From: Pseudomonas rhizosphaerae
GTDB taxonomy: Bacteria > Pseudomonadota > Gammaproteobacteria > Pseudomonadales > Pseudomonadaceae
Assembly (NCBI RefSeq): GCF_000761155.1
Contig: NZ_CP009533.1
Location: 1,302,001 to 1,366,000 of the forward strand
Reading direction: 5' to 3'
DNA length: 64,000 bases
The notes below the pieces were generated by a model. The model saw nothing but the letters and a program-made list of their open reading frames with translations, had not been told where the DNA came from and did no database searches. Within the stretch, counting starts at the first letter, position 1. Each line of letters begins with the position of its first letter. The translations under genes were made by a program, and so were the position numbers. Below, one piece after another: positions 59,530 through 64,000 of this stretch.

Positions 59530-60402
59530 ATGTCATTCCCATTACGCTTTGGGCGCCACCTTCCCAGCGCCATTCTGGCTCTTGCATGGCTTGGCCTGAC
59601 AGGGTGTTCCTCGCCCAAGACTGCCATCTACGAACATGAAAACTTTGCCGATTCGGGCACTTTTTCCCGCAACTATCCGGTCAGCGATATCGCCTCCTGT
59701 GAGGCGGCGCGCCGGGCATTGCTGAGCCAGGGCTACATCATCACCAGCAACGATCCGCGTCAGGTGAGTGGGCACAAGAGTTTCCAGCAGACCGGCGAAA
59801 GTCACCTCGAGATCAGTTTCAATGTGGTCTGCGTCGCCGATGCCAGCAGCGAGCACAGCTCCACGTTGTTCGCCAATGCCTTGCAGGATCGCTACGCATT
59901 GAAGAAGGTCAACAACTCCGCGAGCGTGGGTGTCGGGGTACTGGGTTCGGTGTCGATGCCGATCGGCTCAACCGATGACTCCATGGTCAAGGTGGCCAGC
60001 GAAACGGTGGCATCGGACAAGTTCTACGACCGCTATTTCTCCCTGGTGGAGAGCTTCATGCCCGTGCAGGCGAAGAAGGTCGTGCCGGCCCAGCCTGCCA
60101 AGGATGAACTGGGCGTTCCCGATACCGTCCCTGCCGCTTCCTTAGCGCCTGCACCTGTACCTGCATCTACACCTGCAGCAGCCTCTGCGGCCGCGCCGCT
60201 GGTTCAGCCGACACCGACCGCCATCGAGGCGCCGCAGGCCGAGGTCGCTCCCGAGCAGCAAGCCTCACAACCGATCGCCCCACCTGCACAGCCGGCACCT
60301 ATCCAGTACGTTCCGCTGCCCGAGACGACCCAGGCCATGCCCGATGCTGCTCCTGAAGCCCCAGCGGCGCCTGCCGTCGATTCGGCCGTTCCCCAGCCCT
60401 GA
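59530..60402 (+). CDS. DUF2242 family lipoprotein
   Basis: This 290-residue probable lipoprotein has a signal peptide with lipobox LTGC (ILALAWLGLTGCSS). A DUF2242-like domain covers about residues 30-175 (YEHENFADSGTFSRNYPVSD; SCEAARRALLSQGYIITS; FYDRYFSLVESFM). A long low-complexity tail from about 185 to the end is rich in Ala, Pro and Gln, probably a flexible spacer reaching across the periplasm. Function is unknown. The ATG at 59530 was chosen to give a normal signal peptide. Confidence 0.78.
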   Translation: MSFPLRFGRHLPSAILALAWLGLTGCSSPKTAIYEHENFADSGTFSRNYPVSDIASCEAARRALLSQGYIITSNDPRQVSGHKSFQQTGESHLEISFNVVCVADASSEHSSTLFANALQDRYALKKVNNSASVGVGVLGSVSMPIGSTDDSMVKVASETVASDKFYDRYFSLVESFMPVQAKKVVPAQPAKDELGVPDTVPAASLAPAPVPASTPAAASAAAPLVQPTPTAIEAPQAEVAPEQQASQPIAPPAQPAPIQYVPLPETTQAMPDAAPEAPAAPAVDSAVPQP

Positions 60403-60420
60403 GGCTTGGGCCCGTGAAGG

Positions 60421-61443
60421 TCATTGGCGGCTCGCACGCCGGTATTCGCCTGGTGTAACCGCGCACCAACGCTTGAAGGCGCGCTGGAATGCCTCGGCCG
60501 ACGTGAAGCCCAGCAGGTAGGCTATCTCGCCGAAGGCCAACTCGGTATCGCGGATGTAGGTTTGTGCCAGGTCGCGGCGGGTGTCGTTGAGAATCGAGCG
60601 AAACTGCGTACCTTCCTGGGTCAGTTTGCGCCGTAGAGTCCAGGCCGGCATCTTCAGGCTGGCGGCGACTTCATCGAGCGTCGGCTCGCGCCCGCCATTG
60701 AGCAACGGGCCCAGCAGTTGGCTGACCCGCTCGCCAAGAGTGCGGATGCGCGTCAACCGTTCCAGTTCCTGCTCGCATAGCTGCAACAGGTGTTGCCAGG
60801 TACTGGGGCAGTGTTCGGGATTGCGCAGGTTAAGGCTGGCATGGGTCAGGCGCAGCTGGTTGTGTTCGCAGCCGAAGGCGGCGTTGGCGGGGTAGTGGGC
60901 GGCATAGCCAGGCGCGGAAAACTCGATCTCCAGCCGCTGTGCATTCAGGTTCTGTCCGGCCAGAATGCTCAGTTGCCGTAGCCAGCCCGTCAGGAGCGAG
61001 TCCACCACAAAGCGGTTATAGGCGTTGTAGGGACTGATCGAATAGAAGCGCAGCCAAGCGCCTTCACGGTCCTCGTGGAAGCTCGACTGCCCGCGATAGT
61101 TGGCGGCGTACAGCGCTTCGAAACGAATGAGCGTGCGGGCCGCCTCGCGTACGGTCGGTGCCTGTGCTGCCGTGACTCCGGCAAGGCCTGCCTGGCTAAG
61201 TCGGCTGGCTTGGCCAATGCGCAGGCCCAGGGCCGGGTCGCCGGTCAGGGCGATGGCCGCGTGGCCCAGGCGCATGTAGCGGGCGATGGTCAGCCGCGCT
61301 CCGGCGACGTTGAGCCGGCTGGGTTCCAACCCGTACTGTGCTAGTAGAGGCATGGGATCATGGCCGTGACTGCGTACCGCTTGCGCCAGGCTCTGGGTGA
61401 AGCCCACTGACAAGTCGCCGAGTCTGGTGCGCTGGCCGCTCAC
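60421..61443 (-). CDS. AraC family transcriptional regulator
   Basis: This 340-residue regulator has an N-terminal effector domain of the arabinose-binding-like type (about 20-200, TVREAARTLIRFEALYAAN) and a C-terminal double helix-turn-helix (about 235-335, LDEVAASLKMPAWTLRRKL and FGEIAYLLGFTSAEAFQRAFKRWCAVTPGEYR). Regulators of this subgroup often control catabolic or lipid genes. Its place next to the nitrilase-fold gene (same strand) and the divergent fadH suggests it may govern one of them. The signal is unknown. Confidence 0.9.
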   Translation of the reverse strand: MSGQRTRLGDLSVGFTQSLAQAVRSHGHDPMPLLAQYGLEPSRLNVAGARLTIARYMRLGHAAIALTGDPALGLRIGQASRLSQAGLAGVTAAQAPTVREAARTLIRFEALYAANYRGQSSFHEDREGAWLRFYSISPYNAYNRFVVDSLLTGWLRQLSILAGQNLNAQRLEIEFSAPGYAAHYPANAAFGCEHNQLRLTHASLNLRNPEHCPSTWQHLLQLCEQELERLTRIRTLGERVSQLLGPLLNGGREPTLDEVAASLKMPAWTLRRKLTQEGTQFRSILNDTRRDLAQTYIRDTELAFGEIAYLLGFTSAEAFQRAFKRWCAVTPGEYRRASRQ

Positions 61444-61447
61444 GAGT

Positions 61448-62575
61448 CTAGAGCCACAGGTTGATCAGGCGCGCGCCACGCCCGTCGCCGACCTGGCTGA
61501 AGCGCTCGCCCTGGCGGGCAAAGCTGCGCCCCTCGTAGAACTGATTCCAGAAGTGCCCGCCCATGAACACGGTCATGCTCGCCTGCGCTACGCTTTCTTC
61601 GCCCAGGCGCTGCCAGGCTTGTGCCTCGCTGACCTGGCCCGGCAGCAGGGCGGCATTGTCCGGGGTGGCGCTGATGCGAAAGCCGCGCCACGGGCTGGAC
61701 CAGCGGCCGCGGCCCAGCACCGATGCCGGTACCGCCAGCAATTGCACGTCTTGCTGGCGCAGCTGTGCATGGCTTGCCGGGTGCCAGCTGTCGGTGCCGA
61801 TCAGCACGGCGAGTTTTCCCGCCGGGGTCTCGAACACGTTGAACGGTGCGTCGCCAAGAGGTTGCACATAGCGGCGCGTGGGGTGGCTGGTGAAGTGCTG
61901 CAGCTGCGGTTGACCCAGCACGGCGCCATCGGCGGCAAATACGACGCTTGCGTTGTACAGGGGCCCGTTATCGGTGCACAGGCGACCATCTACCACCGAG
62001 GGGCTGGGCAGAACGATGGAGCCTGCGACCAAGGTCACGCCAAACTGCCTGGCAAGGCCGCCGAACAGCGCTTGGTACTGGTCGGCCATGCGCACGGCCT
62101 TCATGCGCAGGTAGGCGTCGGCGAAGCGATCGTCGCCATGGGCGCGGGCCAGTCCGGCGAGCAGATCCACAGGGTTGCTGGCGGCCAGCCATTGTTCGGC
62201 ATCGCGCCGCTGCAAGGCCTGGTAAAACTCGTTTTTCTCGCCCACTGCCCACAGCCAGGTGCCGATGTGCTCGGGCAGGACCACGACGGTCTTGCTGCCG
62301 ATCAGGCCGGCGTTCTGGGCATGCTGCAGATAACCAGCCAGTTTCAGGCGCAGGCGCTCGACGCTTTGGTAGTCCGCCGGAAACAGTTCGGGCTGGATCC
62401 CCAGCAGATTGCCTCGCCCGGCAGAAGCGCCGTCGACCGCATCGAGGTTGATACGCAGGTCCGACAGGTAGTGCCCTACGGGGCGCTGGGTGGTCCATAG
62501 CGCATAGGTGGTCAATGCCGCCAGCAAAAGCAGGGCGACGGCGGACATGAGGATTTTGCGCATGAAGGACAACAA
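61448..62575 (-). CDS. nitrilase-fold (carbon-nitrogen hydrolase-like) protein lacking the nucleophile
   Basis: This 375-residue protein has an N-terminal membrane anchor (MRKILMSAVALLLLAALTTYA) and a carbon-nitrogen hydrolase domain. The glutamate is present (VVVLPEHIGTW), but the nucleophilic cysteine of the ICxD motif is glycine (LAVLIGTDSWHP, codon 61796-61798). The lysine segment before HL is also replaced (QLQHF). The only domain cysteine, in RLCTDNG, does not align with the nucleophile. It is probably an envelope pseudo-enzyme with a structural or binding role. The start is uncertain: TTG 62575 or 62572 with AGGAG close by, or ATG 62563. Confidence 0.78.
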   Translation of the reverse strand: MLSFMRKILMSAVALLLLAALTTYALWTTQRPVGHYLSDLRINLDAVDGASAGRGNLLGIQPELFPADYQSVERLRLKLAGYLQHAQNAGLIGSKTVVVLPEHIGTWLWAVGEKNEFYQALQRRDAEQWLAASNPVDLLAGLARAHGDDRFADAYLRMKAVRMADQYQALFGGLARQFGVTLVAGSIVLPSPSVVDGRLCTDNGPLYNASVVFAADGAVLGQPQLQHFTSHPTRRYVQPLGDAPFNVFETPAGKLAVLIGTDSWHPASHAQLRQQDVQLLAVPASVLGRGRWSSPWRGFRISATPDNAALLPGQVSEAQAWQRLGEESVAQASMTVFMGGHFWNQFYEGRSFARQGERFSQVGDGRGARLINLWL

Positions 62576-62682
62576 CTGGCTCCTGTTGGTGAATCCGCCC
62601 TAGGGTAGACGTCGCGTGCAGCATGATCAATGACTTGTCATTTCTGGTCATTGAGGCGGGCGTCTCGCGTCTCTACTGTTAG

Positions 62683-64000
<1,318 letters not shown>

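Overview
The window is a 64 kb stretch of core chromosome from a fluorescent-type Pseudomonas, most likely of the P. putida / P. entomophila group. The evidence is the high GC content, the fused tyrA-aroA gene in a serC-pheA-hisC-tyrA/aroA-cmk-rpsA-ihfB run, a 1619-residue NAD-glutamate dehydrogenase, a fabA-fabB pair, mupP beside ubiG, and REP palindromes of the Pseudomonas type. Gene order in several blocks agrees with what I recall of P. aeruginosa; none of this was checked against a database.

Layout. 1-3542 (minus): fabB (3' end outside the window), fabA and a hybrid sensor kinase resembling PA1611. 3665-8796 (plus): gpsA, a DUF4389 membrane protein, sixA, a hotdog thioesterase, an alpha/beta hydrolase, a DUF4892 protein preceded by a possible leader peptide, and an AI-2E family transporter. 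8812-15650 (minus): a six-gene MoxR/DUF58/DUF4381/BatA/BatB-TPR/BatD operon with overlapping ends. 15894-21371: a small acidic protein divergent from gdhB. 21372-22831: two tandem paralogous orphan genes flanked by terminators. 22863-25472 (minus): acnB, with a nested palindromic element upstream. 25815-33411: DUF1289, pdxB, a 59-residue protein, an ABC exporter, ppnP, an exonuclease, a periplasmic binding protein, a DUF6316-like protein and fumC. 33635-41498 (plus): DUF2059, BolA, trhO, a DsbA-family protein, a second ABC exporter, rbdA (c-di-GMP turnover) and a TenA-like protein. 41633-45157 (minus): SDR, mupP, ubiG and mtaD. 45263-59415 (plus): mtnA, gyrA, serC, pheA, hisC, tyrA-aroA, cmk, rpsA, two tandem lipoproteins, ihfB and lapA. 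59530-64000: a DUF2242 lipoprotein, an AraC regulator, a nitrilase-fold protein and fadH (3' end outside).

How the genes work together. fabA and fabB make unsaturated fatty acids and fadH degrades them. gpsA supplies glycerol 3-phosphate. gdhB, acnB and fumC feed the TCA cycle. serC to aroA form a serine/aromatic/histidine supply line that ends in the nucleotide and translation genes cmk and rpsA. mtaD and mtnA belong to methylthioadenosine salvage, but this MtnA lacks its catalytic residues. mupP recycles peptidoglycan. The PA1611-like kinase and RbdA both act in networks that control biofilm formation.

I found no prophage, integrase, transposase, CRISPR array, tRNA or rRNA. The least-explained parts are the orphan gene pair after gdhB, the nested palindrome upstream of acnB, the degenerate MtnA, the nitrilase-fold protein without nucleophile, and the twin lipoproteins between rpsA and ihfB.
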